A stretch of 64,000 nucleotides of DNA from Agapetus fuscipes. Lineage: Eukaryota; Arthropoda; Insecta; Trichoptera; Glossosomatidae. Of this stretch, positions 40,515 through 50,354 are shown piece after piece. The stretch is from positions 8,827,229 through 8,891,228 of the forward strand of contig OX637356.1 in the NCBI GenBank assembly GCA_951799405.1, read 5' to 3'. The notes below the pieces were generated by a model. The model was given only the letters and a program-made list of their open reading frames with translations. It ran no database searches and was not told the DNA's origin. Position 1 is the first letter of the stretch. Each line of letters opens with the position of its first letter. The translations under genes and the position numbers were made by a program.

Positions 40515-40735
40515 TCGCCCTTTCGAAGAGGAGTTTTCTCAGCTCCTGAGATTTCCTTGTTCTCATTTCTTGTGAAAGCTGAGTAAATCTTATCGGAATC
40601 TTGATTTTGGATTTGAAATAAACATTAAACACTGAAACGGGAAATGGATTCTGACACCTCCACAGTAGGATTCGGACCCGAGTTTTCGGCATGGAATACA
40701 AGCACTCTACCAACTGAGCTATCCACCGGACATCC
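40515..40735 (-). repeat. Rep-A tRNA-derived SINE, 5' two-thirds
   Basis: On the reverse strand: GTCCGGTGGATAGCTCAGTT, CGGGTCCGAATCCTACTG (B box with one change), CATTTCCCGTTTCAGTGTTT and AGATTTACTCAGCTTTCACA. The tail is absent. Confidence 0.9.
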
Positions 40736-40777
40736 ACCATTAATTATAATCCACCGAGCATATTTGTTACCACTTCT

Positions 40778-41032
40778 TGTTCCTTGACTTGTAGGCTGGT
40801 ATGCGGCTGACCACCTGGCTGTAAAAAATGGTTCACTTTGCTCATGCCACCCCTGTTTCAGGGAAGGACGGCAAGAGCTGCAGGGTGTATATCTATTTAA
40901 GATTTGGGTTTTTACGTTGTAGGTTCACATGCGGCATGTGCAAGCGCGAACTTGTGCTTGTCTGCCTGTGAGGATGCACATAATGTGAATCCCTAATGTA
41001 ACATATCTTTGCAACTTAGATTAGATTAGATC
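40778..41032 (+). repeat. Rep-C copy, full length
   Basis: From TTCCTTGACTTGTAGGCTGG through GTTTCAGGGAAGGACGGCAA and CACATGCGGCATGTGCAAGC to TTTGCAACTTAGATTAGATT. Confidence 0.95.
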
Positions 41033-41034
41033 TT

Positions 41035-41760
41035 AAACGAAATTCCTACTGCAGTGTTCACTAGAGAAGGTAAATGCGAAACCGCGAAGTGCATAAGAAC
41101 CATTGACTAATAACATCTGTGGACAAGAAGTTATTTTAACGAAAATAGACATATATATCTGTCTCAACTTACTTACGAAAATGGTCATTAGTTAGAAAGA
41201 GAACAAAGAACTTCACAGTTGCATTTTCGTTTGTACAAAAAACTCAACAAAACCCCAAAAAAAATATCTTGAATGTTGGTACCATTGCAAAAAATGGCTG
41301 CCGATTTGACCGGAAATAGCTAAAGTTGACAGATAACACGCGTTATAAATATTGCGATCGCCAAAATTGATGCCAGTATTTTATATTTTCAAAGTGTATA
41401 ATCATATTTTAATTTTATCACTCATTTCATTATAAGGGTAACGCCGTTTAAATTTGTACCATAACTGTCGACCGGCAAGATTCAAGAAAACGAAAACATC
41501 GTGAGTTAAATTAAGGTCTATTCAAAATGACGGACAGGTTCGAAAAATTAGGTTTTTTTACATTTCAACATCTCATTTCTTTTTTCGACGACGAATACAA
41601 GATTTTATAGCAGTTCGTAAACACTGTTCAGTAAAAAATATATGAGCACCATTTGAAAGTCTATAAATATAAATGTTGTTTGTCTATGTATGTTTAATAA
41701 AAATATGAATACGCACATTTAATAACTACCTAAAATCGTTCGTTTATTGTATTTCAATAA
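41035..41760. other. no gene seen
   Basis: AT-rich. GGGTAACGCCGTTTAAATTT at 41439 resembles the end of the 0.7 kb element, but the following sequence differs. Confidence 0.4.
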
Positions 41761-41762
41761 GT

Positions 41763-41995
41763 TTCCTTGACTTATAGGTTAGTATGAAGCTGACCACTCA
41801 TACTGTAAAAAATGGTTCACTTTACCAATGTTACCATTGTGTCAGGTAAGGTCGGCAAGAGTTGCAGGGTTTATGTTCATTTGAGATTGGGTTTTATATT
41901 GTAGGTTCACATGCAGCATGTTTAAATACGAACTTAAAGTCTTAAATGCAATATATTTTTGTAACTTAGATTATAGATTATCATAGATTTAGATA
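41763..41995 (+). repeat. Rep-C copy with internal deletion
   Basis: From TTCCTTGACTTATAGGTTAG. The hairpin block is altered (TTACCATTGTGTCAGGTAAG). The GTGTCTGCTTGTG block is deleted between ATACGAACTTAAAG and TCTTAAATGC. Confidence 0.9.
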
Positions 41996-42389
41996 GATAG
42001 GCAATGTTTTTTTTTGCGTACATTTTTCACAGTATCCAGCACCGATGTAAAAATTAGATACCTCTGTGGTCCAAATTTCATTTAATCGTTTAGCCCACAG
42101 ATCACGGAATAAACCTTTTTGCTATTTTGAATAACAAACATCAAATGGTGCATTTAAAATATTAATAGCATTTAGTAAGGTTGATTAGATAGTTTTATGT
42201 TTCAATTAGGTACGTAAATGTTATTTGTTAGTCAACCATAAATTAACGGTAAGTAGGTGTATTTTTTTAAACCTACGTGAATACACCTTAATACTGGTAA
42301 CATACGGTAAAGATTGTAAATAAAAAACCGCCCGACATTACCTTAAACTTGTGCCATTTGAAAAATAATACTGTCAGCAATGATAAAAA
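41996..42389. other. no gene seen; AT-rich
   Basis: Nothing recognised. Confidence 0.4.
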
Positions 42390-43090
42390 CATACAATCAT
42401 TAGAAGAATTAATGGATCTAAGTAAAAAATATACAACTGACAACATATTCGAATACATACCTTAATAATGCCAAGCTAACTTCCACTCAAAACACACACG
42501 ACAAATTCCCGAGTCTGATGTAAACGTTCTCAAAAGAAAATAAAGGTATCGAATGAGTTTTTTTGTGTTGTCCACACTACATCAAAGAGTTACCATACGT
42601 GAACAAATACTTAAGATTGCAAGATTTTTGTCAGTTCCAATGGAATTGGTAACATACTAAAAGAAAAATTTCGGAGCCAAAAATGGAGACAACCCTTAGC
42701 AATCAATATTTCGTGTTTAAATAAGTAAATATTATTGTGGCTAGTACAGAAAATGAAAGATACGTTACTAAGGTATATGCAAAAATACTCAACTTTAAAA
42801 ACGTTTGACTATTTTGATCGTATCATGCCATCAAAGGGTCAAAAACGGGTTGCGGACATGTAAAATTTGTATGGGAATGGAAAAAAGGCGTTTTTGTTTT
42901 ATTTTTTAATTACATCGCCACTTAATGCTTTTTGCAGTTTTTTTTTGTATTTCGATACGCTTTTTATATACTTTACTCTGATAATTTTAGAATTCAGTAG
43001 AGATCACCAGTTTTTATGAAAAAGCTGAAAATCATTAGGGGACACACGCACAAGACAAAAGGTACAAATTTCGACGGCGATACCCATAAC
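42390..43090 (-). mobile_element. unclassified 0.7 kb element, copy 2 (inverted)
   Basis: Inverted match to 35695-36400, ending AAATTTCGACGGCGATACCC. Shared landmarks include ACAAAAATCTTGCA-type, TTTTTGACCCTTTGATGGCA-type and CACCAGTTTTTATGAAAAA sequences. No coding capacity. Confidence 0.75.
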
Positions 43091-43094
43091 CATT

Positions 43095-43488
43095 GTGATA
43101 TTTTATGCGTAATCTTTGTAATTGTTGCCGCCATACATTCGAGGTACCACTGCAACGTTTGACACAAGAGGAGCGCAAGAGGGAACAAGTATGAACCAAT
43201 TCAGTACTTTAGTTACCGCTCCCCTATATTATAACTCCATGATAAGAACACTTGAAAGTGCAAGTATGTACAGATGCATAAGTGGATAGGTACAGTGCCA
43301 AGGCGGTGGGACTTGGAGAGCGCATGTAGCGATGAAGCATTTTGCTGATAAATGCTTTTTACGTGCTCCCTCTAATTAAACTGCGACACAAGCCGACCTA
43401 CTGCCTAAGCCTTGGCCCAACTAAAGCGCAACTTCTCTCACTTCGTCTTTAATTGGATTCTTAAACACCACGTGAAATCCAGACCTTT
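43095..43488. other. no gene seen
   Basis: Mixed composition, nothing recognised. Confidence 0.4.
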
Positions 43489-43489
43489 A

Positions 43490-43632
43490 CTCCGAGTGTA
43501 TAAAACATGTACTAAAACTCCCCTCGATTGCGTACATCGAAAATGAATTAAAATTACGACGGCACCCCTATTGAGTGATTTAATTTTGTTTTTTTTTTCG
43601 ATTTATGCAATGTTTTATACTCTGAGTAGTTG
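43490..43632. mobile_element. short MITE, same family as 23799-24111
   Basis: Left CTCCGAGTGTATAAAACATG and right CATGTTTTATACTCTGAG-like ends are inverted copies. The interior holds CTCCCCTCGATTGCG, as in the outer MITE at 23.8 kb. Confidence 0.65.
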
Positions 43633-43734
43633 TGTATTATACTGTTATGTAAATAGGAATCCTCATAAGTATGTGTGGGTAGGAATAATTAAATAAAGTA
43701 CTTGAAGCGTCTAGAAATAATGATTACTACGTAC

Positions 43735-43990
43735 CTACTTGAATCTTTCCTTAATTCTTGAACTGTCTAGCGAATATAGTTTCTAGATAATACTGTTGTG
43801 AAGAGTATATAAGACGCTTATTGCTTGCACTAGGGTCAGTCATCTGTGAGCTTCACCCATACATCGAACAAATTTGACCAGTGAACTAAAACCAGTGTAA
43901 TGGAATAGTCGAGACTGTCTTTGTTAAAATAAATTTAAAAGTGTAAAATAAATAACTGTAAAAGAAGACTAGTGTTGTTAATTGAAAGAC
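43735..43990 (+). mobile_element. LTR-like sequence with polymerase II promoter, second copy
   Basis: TATATAAG at 43806-43813, then TCAGT at 43836-43840 (arthropod initiator), then AATAAA-rich sequence (GTGTAAAATAAATAACTGTA). The layout matches 28495-28810 although the sequence is diverged. Solo-LTR nature is inferred. Confidence 0.4.
43806..43841 (+). promoter_or_regulatory. TATA box and TCAGT initiator
   Basis: TATATAAG lies 30 bases upstream of TCAGT, the spacing expected for an insect core promoter. No downstream gene. Confidence 0.5.
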
Positions 43991-43994
43991 TTTC

Positions 43995-44425
43995 GAACCA
44001 TAAAAATCGTAACAATACTATCAGTATCAGGTGAATTTCCCTACTACATTTGGGCATCTGGAATTATTTGTTTCAAAGAGAGGGAGGCAACATTATGCGA
44101 CAACAGGGCTCGTTTTTTTTTTGTTTCTTATCCCATCAACATCAAACTTCACAAGAACGCAGCACGATTTATTTTCATCCGGTATTAAGTCGCTGTGCTG
44201 TAGGTACTGTGGAAATGTTTTTTTCATGAAATTTAGAGTTATATACCTACGCATAACGTATCCCTAGATCTGCAAGTCAATAACTGACAAATGGAGAAAA
44301 ATGAGCTTGGAGTTTCTTTCTTGCAGATATATAATTTAAACAAAATAGTTTGCCACGTGCACCTTCTTGAATTATGACAGTTATCAACACGTTGCACGTA
44401 CGAAATATTATCGAATTCATTATTT
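43995..44425. other. no gene seen
   Basis: Short frames only. Confidence 0.4.
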
Positions 44426-44429
44426 AACT

Positions 44430-44725
44430 ACACCCGGACGTCACAGAATGCGGGGGGCAGACAATGTCGAGATCGACGGTGAAGTCTTGGGAGTGAGGGG
44501 ACCATGGAGGGAAGCAGCACAAGACAGAGAGTCCTGGGCTGGAAGTCTCATCACCACGGTAATTCTTACCTACCGAATCAGCTGTTCATTTGCGGCCATC
44601 TTGGATTGGCAGGGCTTCATAAAAATATTACCGATATTCGGTAGGTAAGAATTACCGTGGTGATGAGACTTCCAGCCCTGGAGGATTGTGGTGCGAGAGA
44701 CCCTGAGCCTTCAAGGCTTTTGAGC
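44430..44725 (+). pseudogene. LINE reverse transcriptase C-terminal remnant split by a MITE
   Basis: Before the insertion the frame reads GADNVEIDGEVLGVRGPWRE and AAQDRESW. After it, RIVVRETLSLQGF and a stop. The pattern D-D-V-E-x-D-x(3)-L-G-x(3)-W-R-x-A-A-Q-D-R-x-x-W is the tail of insect LINE proteins. Removing 44538-44676 and one CCTGG restores a continuous frame. Confidence 0.8.
44538..44676. mobile_element. MITE with perfect 41-bp inverted ends
   Basis: GCTGGAAGTCTCATCACCAC and the next 21 bases recur exactly inverted at 44636-44676. CCTGG flanks both sides (44533-44537, 44677-44681). Relatives are at 55625-55797 and, as one arm, at 59768-59805. Confidence 0.9.
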
Positions 44726-44804
44726 CGAAAAAAATAAGAAAATAAACATTCAACACCACATTTCAGATTTGTTGCACCCCAGATCGATATAATCTGTTTA
44801 ATAT

Positions 44805-45292
44805 GTTTATTTATTTACTTATTTATTTATAAATTCACGACACTTAGTGCCTTTTACAATACATACTAAAAATAGTGTTATAAATACAAGAGTAAGTAAA
44901 AAGTATAAAATGAAACAACAAATATATCAGAACTACAATTGAAAACTATCCGGGATAAAAAGTAACATAAAACAAAATAATGATTACATAAGTAGGTATT
45001 AATACTTTAAAAAAATAGAGAGATGAGTTAAAAAATAACAAGAGAAAAGACAGTTTATGAATGTATAAATAGTAAGCAGAAATTAGAAGTAAGAAGCTGA
45101 ATATAAAAACACAATTAAAAATAGATTGAAAAAGACTTATAAATACCCATATATGAAAGTAAAATGAAACAAAACAAACACAATAACAAAAACTATATAA
45201 AAATAAGAATAAAAATCAAAGTTACTATATAGAGAAAAAATATAAATCAAAAATCAAAATAAATATACAAGCAACAGAAATAAAAACATTAT
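44805..45292 (-). other. A/T-rich 3' untranslated region and AAAT tail of a LINE (inferred)
   Basis: On the reverse strand this follows the remnant at 45293-45550 and ends GGCACTAAGTGTCGTGAATT with AAATAAATAAGTAAATAAAT. The tail type resembles that of the LINE at 4206. It is inferred from position and tail only. Confidence 0.4.
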
Positions 45293-45552
45293 TCATCCAA
45301 AAAGTACCTCAACAGACCAGCTCTATACCTATCAAAGTTAAAGTCTATGCGTGTCTTATCTCTCGTATGCGTGGGGTACTTACAGTAAACTTTTGTGAAT
45401 CCAATTTTTATTCCTCACTTTTATGACAGACTTGTGAGCAACTGATTGCCTGGCCACACGCATTGTGCGACATATGTAAATCTTTCTTTCTAAATCGAGG
45501 CGTGTGCGTGCAGTACACTGAGGCAGGCATTCCAGGAAATTCGACCCAAACC
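45293..45552 (-). pseudogene. probable LINE C-terminal remnant, family unknown
   Basis: The reverse strand reads NFLECLPQCTARTRLDLERK, MRVARQSVAHKSVIK, a stop, then in another frame TRDKTRIDFNFDRYRAGLLR and YFLDE before a stop. The protein-like composition and the AAAT-tailed region after it suggest a retroelement end. I do not recognise the family. Confidence 0.4.
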
Positions 45553-45579
45553 TGTCTTAAAAAACAGATTAGATATTAT

Positions 45580-45950
45580 TTTAGATATTTATTCTTAAAA
45601 GAGATAAACGGAGACTAGAGGCTTTATAGATGTGGTCATATAGAAGACTACTAGGAATTTCCTGGAGAGACCACACTACAAATGAGGAGGTTTTCCAAAG
45701 AATCGAAGGAGGAAGGTATCTGATCAGGACCTTGTCCGAAAGGCGTGCAAGATGGATCGGCCACGTAATACGACAAGAAGGTCTCTTGCATGCCATAATG
45801 GAGGGGATGACCGAGGAGACCAACTCTAGGGGACGCCCACGCCAAGAATACCTGGAGGACCTGTAGGTGGACGTGCGCTGCTCGTCATACGCAGACCTTA
45901 AAAGAGCAGCACAAGACAGGGAAGAATGAAAGACATTGCTGAAAGCCAAT
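45580..45950 (+). pseudogene. LINE reverse transcriptase C-terminus
   Basis: The frame reads MWSYRRLLGISWRDHTTNEE, RRARWIGHVIRQEGLLHAIM, then EGMTEETNSRGRPRQEYLED. A second reading frame continues SYADLKRAAQDREE. This is the typical tail W-x-Y-R-R-x-L-x-I-S-W ... GH-x-x-R ... G-R-G-R-P-R. A stop and a frame change near 45864 kill it. Confidence 0.85.
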
Positions 45951-46450
45951 CCCAGGATTGAAACTAGAGAAGAAAATTAATTTGAACTAAAGTAATAAAT
46001 TTACTAGAATCAATTTTGTTAGGAGTATACCTGTTACATCAACGTCAAATCACATCATCATTTTAAAGAAGCCCATCACAGACATGGGCAAAACGTGCGG
46101 AAGCTCCAGCTCAGATATTCCACGCAGCAGATCTCAGAAAACAATTCTCAAACATGGAGGTAGTGATTATAAATCGATGCTCTCGAATGGCAAAGATTTC
46201 AGTTTTGAATTTGAAAGTTGATTGATTTTATCGTATATTCTTCATTGCCTACCTTTGCCTCTACAGAGTGCTTTCCTCTGATATAAGGATAAATTTTGAA
46301 GGAGCGAGTGTCTTAAGGAGCCGCATGTACCTATGAGGTAGGCAACATATGGTAGAAAAAAAGAATGTAGCATGATTATTGTTATAACTCAAATTAATTT
46401 CTAATGTTTGAATAAATATGTTTTTTTCTGAATGAAGTCCGCACGTTCAT
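45951..46450. other. no gene seen
   Basis: Nothing recognised. Confidence 0.4.
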
Positions 46451-46454
46451 TGGT

Positions 46455-46558
46455 ATAAACAATATTTTGTCGTCATCCGGCCAGGTTGCTAGGGAAAAGG
46501 CTTACAAACAATTTTTGTGGTCATCAAAGACGGCAGCCCCATACAAGACTGACGTTTG
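46455..46558. repeat. low-copy repeat shared with 61100-61205
   Basis: CGGCCAGGTTGCTAGGGAAA, then GTGGTCATCAAAGACGGCAG, matches CGGCCGGGTTGCTAGGAAAG and GTTGCTAATGACGGTAGTCC at 61.1 kb in the same order. Class unknown. Confidence 0.6.
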
Positions 46559-46780
46559 TTTACTGAGAAAAAAGTTCCAAATTATAAAATGTTCTTACCT
46601 CATTGTATTGCCTCTACCCAGTAAACGAACCGTATAATAAAAAAAACATTATCTGAAATTGTTAGTTTTTCCATACTTTACCTGGAAAATTCTATAACTC
46701 AAATTGTATCATTTATTAGATTTTGTAGGTTTTGTGTATTCACACAGAGAAAATTCATTTTAATTTAAATTTTTTTTTTT

Positions 46781-46938
46781 TTTTCAAAACGTAGTTATAT
46801 TTTCACAATAATTTTATCTACCTCAAGCACTTTCGACCTTCAAGATTCATTCACTCTTGATAATGACCTGAATCTTGAAGGTCGAAAGTGCTTGAGGTAG
46901 ATAAAATTATTGTGAAAATAAAACTACGTTTTGAAAAA
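46781..46938. mobile_element. 158-bp hairpin element, about 65-bp arms
   Basis: The left arm (CAAAACGTAGTTATATTTTC ... ACCTTCAAGATTC) recurs inverted on the right with about one mismatch. The right arm carries GGTCGAAAGTGCTTGAGG, and the junction carries CTTGATAATGACCT. These follow the second hammerhead-like pattern (GACCU/AGGUC stem, then GAAA, then a near-palindromic GUGC). Very high arm identity suggests recent origin. Confidence 0.8.
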
Positions 46939-46939
46939 A

Positions 46940-47688
46940 TATAATTTAATTTTTGTATCATTTATCTCATTTTTGTCAAAAATATTAGATTTCTGCCTCT
47001 GCTTTCATACTACTCAATTTATAAACATGTCAAATTAGACAGCATTTCATATCTTGGAAATAAATCTAGATTCCAGAGCGCGTCAACAGCTGTTTGTTGT
47101 CATTCGCATTTCATAATCTCGTTTGTGCGACTTTTCCCAGGAGCGCACAAACAAGAAAAGGCGGCAAAAATATATTTTCCTCGCATGAATTCCTTCGGTT
47201 TTATTTTTAGAGAGAGCATTGGCGGTAGGCGCTTGTCTGGGTGTCGGGAAACCCCAGCGGTAATACATTCGTATTTTTTTTTACAAAATATTTTCCCACG
47301 CTAAAAAAACGTTTCGAAAGTTTTGTACGAGATATTTTATTTTGTTAATTAACCGAAAATTAATTGATGTCATTGAATTATTCAGAAAAACAAAATAGTG
47401 CTGCGTTTGATTTAAATAAGGCATCGAAACCAAAATATTTAATATTTTTTAGGGTTTGGTGGTTTACACAGTGAAAGTCCATTGTATATTAATTAAAAAA
47501 CACACTGTTTCAATTCACTCATTATTTTTTTTTTTTGGCGAAAACGTTTGGCATATTTAAAATAAATAATAAGTGAATTGAGACTGTGTTTTTTAATTAA
47601 AATACAAAATATTTAATTTCAAATGAAGGATGCAATTTAGTCCTTTTTTAAACTAAAAATATAAAATAATGTAAAAAACAAAGATTTT
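46940..47688. other. no gene seen
   Basis: A 61-codon reverse frame at 47083 has no motif. An inverted pair around AAACACACTGTTTCAATTCA (47500-47600, with GAATTGAGACTGTGTTTTTT) forms a loose hairpin of about 100 bases. Confidence 0.4.
47492..47602. repeat. imperfect inverted repeat
   Basis: TTAATTAAAAAACACACTGT with TTCAATTCACT on the left pairs with AGTGAATTGAGACTGTG and TTTTTTAATTAA on the right. Probably a small MITE. Confidence 0.6.
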
Positions 47689-47689
47689 C

Positions 47690-47776
47690 TTCACAACTTG
47701 ATTTATTTCCTCGAGCGCTACCGGTGTTATCACATCATTATCAAGAGGATAACTAGTATCAAGGAGGAGAGATACT
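47690..47776 (-). ncRNA. hammerhead-like motif, second family
   Basis: On the reverse strand: stem-I-like AUCCUC, core UUGAUAAUG, stem GUG/CAC, then CGGUAGCGCUC and GAGGAAAU, which pairs back with AUCCUC. The catalytic GAAA has become GGUA. It shares GCGCTCGAGGAAATAAATCA with 25128-25215. Inactive as it stands. Confidence 0.35.
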
Positions 47777-47779
47777 CGT

Positions 47780-48735
47780 GAAGAAATTTTTTCCCCCTTA
47801 TTCATAAAAAGGTTTTAATTTTTAAACCAGTATAAATTCAGTTTTCCCATACTAATAAGCTGGTTTATCCCTGGTTTTGGGTTAAACCAATCTAATGAAT
47901 AAGGCTGTAAGTGTTTTATTTTTACATCACTAATTTCAAATAAATCGTCACAATGTCAATACCTACACAAAACTGGCTTAGACACTGCATGTTATTTTTC
48001 GAAAATTTATACAAGCAGTGAATAACACGCACGGTAAACGGCAGTTTGTACCGGAATGTATAAGAATATAAGGGCAGTAGCGTAGCAGTCTGGTTGTAAA
48101 CCTAAAACTTTTTTAAGACACGATTAACTCAAATAAATCTTGTCTTAGAGTATTGTTTTAAATTATATTCAACATAAAGTAACGAACCTAGAGGTGTTCT
48201 TCTCAAACAGCAAAGCCATGGCTCATCCGCAGCCTACAGTAAATTTTCCATACCGAAAATCGATGATCTGTAGATCGGCTATAGATCATAAGTGTTGTGA
48301 ATAGCACTGTTGGGCTTTGTATTTATTTTTACAACATAGTTCACTTTCTCACGCCGCAATATTGTATTGGAAATCATACTTATATTTATATTTTAAAAAA
48401 AATGGCCCGTCATTAAATCCGAGGTTAACATAAAATTCATTTCTTGTGCCAACTGCAAAAAATACAGAAATCAATTTTTATCTCGTGAAAGTCTTCAACA
48501 GTCTGGGAAACGTCCAAAATAAACACGTTTTTCACATCTTCAATTTTCATCTGCTTCAATATCTTTCTTTTATATCATTCTTCAATAAGACTACTCAAAT
48601 ATTTCTTCAATGCTAGTAAAATGAATTTGCAGTTTGTGCTTATATTTTCAAAGTGTGCGATACTGCGCAATAACTTGGTATTTTTGCTTCGTACTTTTTT
48701 TTGCGAGTGGGCGAAGTTAATATTATTCGCCACCG
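47780..48735. other. no gene seen
   Basis: AT-rich, nothing recognised. Confidence 0.4.
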
Positions 48736-48741
48736 TATTTT

Positions 48742-49704
48742 CGGCTCCATGTTATAAAGACACAGTGACAAAATGACACATGCCATAACGGCACATGACA
48801 GAACGACGCATGACAGAACGACAGATGACAGAACATCACAATGACAGTATATCACATGACAAAACATCATTATGACAAAACAACACACAAAATACATCAC
48901 TTTGACAAAACATTACAAGACAAAACCGTTTCATTTGCCGTTTATAATATATTATGTTTTAGGTTTGTGATTTTTTGTCTTGTGATGTTTGGTCATAGTG
49001 ATGTTTTGTCATATGATTTACCATATTTTATCATTGTGATGTTCTGTCGTTTTGATGTTCTGTGATTGTGATGTTCTATCATGTGTCTTTCTGTCATGTG
49101 TCATTCTGTCATGTGTCGATCTGTCATGTATCGTTCTGTCATGTGTCGTTCTGTCATGTGTCGTTCTGGCATGTGTCGTTCTATCATGTATCGTTCTGTC
49201 ATGTGTCGTTCTGGCATGTGTCGTTCTATCATGTATCGTTCTGTCATGTGTCGTTCTGTCATGTGTCGTTCTGTCATGTGTCGTTCTGTCATGTGTCGTT
49301 CTGTCATGTATCGTTCTGTCATGTGTCGTTCTATCATGTGTCGTTCTGGCATCTGTCGTTCTATCATGTATCGTTCTGTCATGTGTCGTTCTGTCATGTG
49401 TCGTTCTGTCATGTGTCGTTCTAGCATGTGTCGTTCTATCATGTATCGTTCTGTCATGTGTCGTTCTGTCATGTGTCGTTCTGTCATGTGTCGTTCTGTC
49501 ATGTGTCGTTCTGTCATGTGTCGTTCTGTCATGTGTCGTTCTGTCATGTGTCGTTCTGGCATGTGTCGTTCTGGCATGTTGTCGTTCTATCATGTATCGT
49601 TCTGTCATGTGTCGTTCTGTCATGTGTCGTTCTGTCATGTGTCGTTCTGTCATGTGTCGTTCTGCCATGTGTCGTTTTGTTACTGTGCAGTTCTAGCCTG
49701 TCAC
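48742..49704. mobile_element. FB2: foldback element with a large 15-bp subrepeat arm
   Basis: The left arm begins CGGCTCCATGTTATAAAGAC and holds about seven degenerate units. The right arm (49075-49690) holds about 40 units of CATGTGTCGTTCTGT, with T/C changes at a few fixed positions, and ends CTGTGCAGTTCTAGCCTGTC. CCGTATTTT flanks both sides (48733-48741, 49705-49713). Several long open frames on both strands (up to 235 codons) arise because 15 is a multiple of 3. They are not genes. Confidence 0.8.
49075..49690. repeat. 15-bp minisatellite, about 40 units
   Basis: Unit CATGTGTCGTTCTGT. Variants TATCGTTC, TTCTATC and TTCTGGC are distributed in a higher-order pattern (GGC ... CTATC ... TATCG blocks recur at 49169, 49214 and 49349), which suggests unequal exchange. 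One 16-base unit occurs at about 49575. Confidence 0.95.
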
Positions 49705-49889
49705 CCGTATTTTTGTCTTTGCAAAAAAAACCGAGACGTAATGGCTGTAGGGAAATTGAATCAGCAAAGACATTATGCGGTAATTTGAATAATTTATTTT
49801 TCGATTCGCGACTGAGTGATCTTCCATTGTATTTTGTGTTTTAAAATCTTTTTATAGAATAGAATAAGCAAGAAAGAACATATTTTATT

Positions 49890-50350
49890 AAAGTGAAAAT
49901 ATAGGCTGACAAAAGTCTGGAATTGGAGTTGCGTCTGCGAATGGTGAGATGTTACATCTCTATGGTATGGATGGGTGGACACTAACACATTGCCTCGAGA
50001 ATAAAATCAATGTCTTTGAAATGTGGGTGTAACGTCGGATGCTAAAGATCTTCTGGGGGGGAAGTCTCGACGGCCGTCGGTAGATCTTACCGTCTTACCG
50101 AAGATCTATCGATCGAGTCACAAATGACGAAATGACGAGTCCGGCGAAAGGCAAATAATGTGATACTGGCTCCCACATCTTATCATACAGTGAAGAATTG
50201 AGGGACGATAGGCTCGAGGTCGAAGGAGAACATCGTTGTTGAAGAACCTGAGACAGTACTTAGGCAGAAGCTTTTAACTTTTCACACTTTGCATCGAACG
50301 CTATGCAGATTGCTAATCTTCACATAAACGGTACAAGAAGAAGAAGAAAA
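49890..50350 (+). pseudogene. LINE reverse transcriptase C-terminal remnant
   Basis: The frame from about 49960 reads GWTLTHCLENKINVFEMWV, a stop (TAA in place of Tyr), then RRMLKIFW. Later pieces are DRVTNDE and GRRRTSLLKNLRQYLGRSF. This is the typical insect LINE order W-T-L-x(4)-L-x(3)-FE-x-W-x-Y-RR-M-L-x-I-x-W ... GRRR-x-S-W-L-x-N-LR. The (AAG)n at 50335 is its probable 3' end. Confidence 0.8.
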
Positions 50351-50354
50351 CTAT

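Noticed and set aside
45581..45949. 122-codon reverse-strand frame
   Set aside because: Antisense of the clear forward LINE tail at 45580-45950.
49075..49690. CRISPR-like direct repeat array
   Set aside because: Units are 15 bp with no unique spacers; it is a minisatellite in a eukaryotic foldback element.
49081..49788. 235-codon forward frame and companions on both strands
   Set aside because: They are products of a 15-bp tandem repeat (five codons per unit) inside FB2. No start context, domain or unique sequence.
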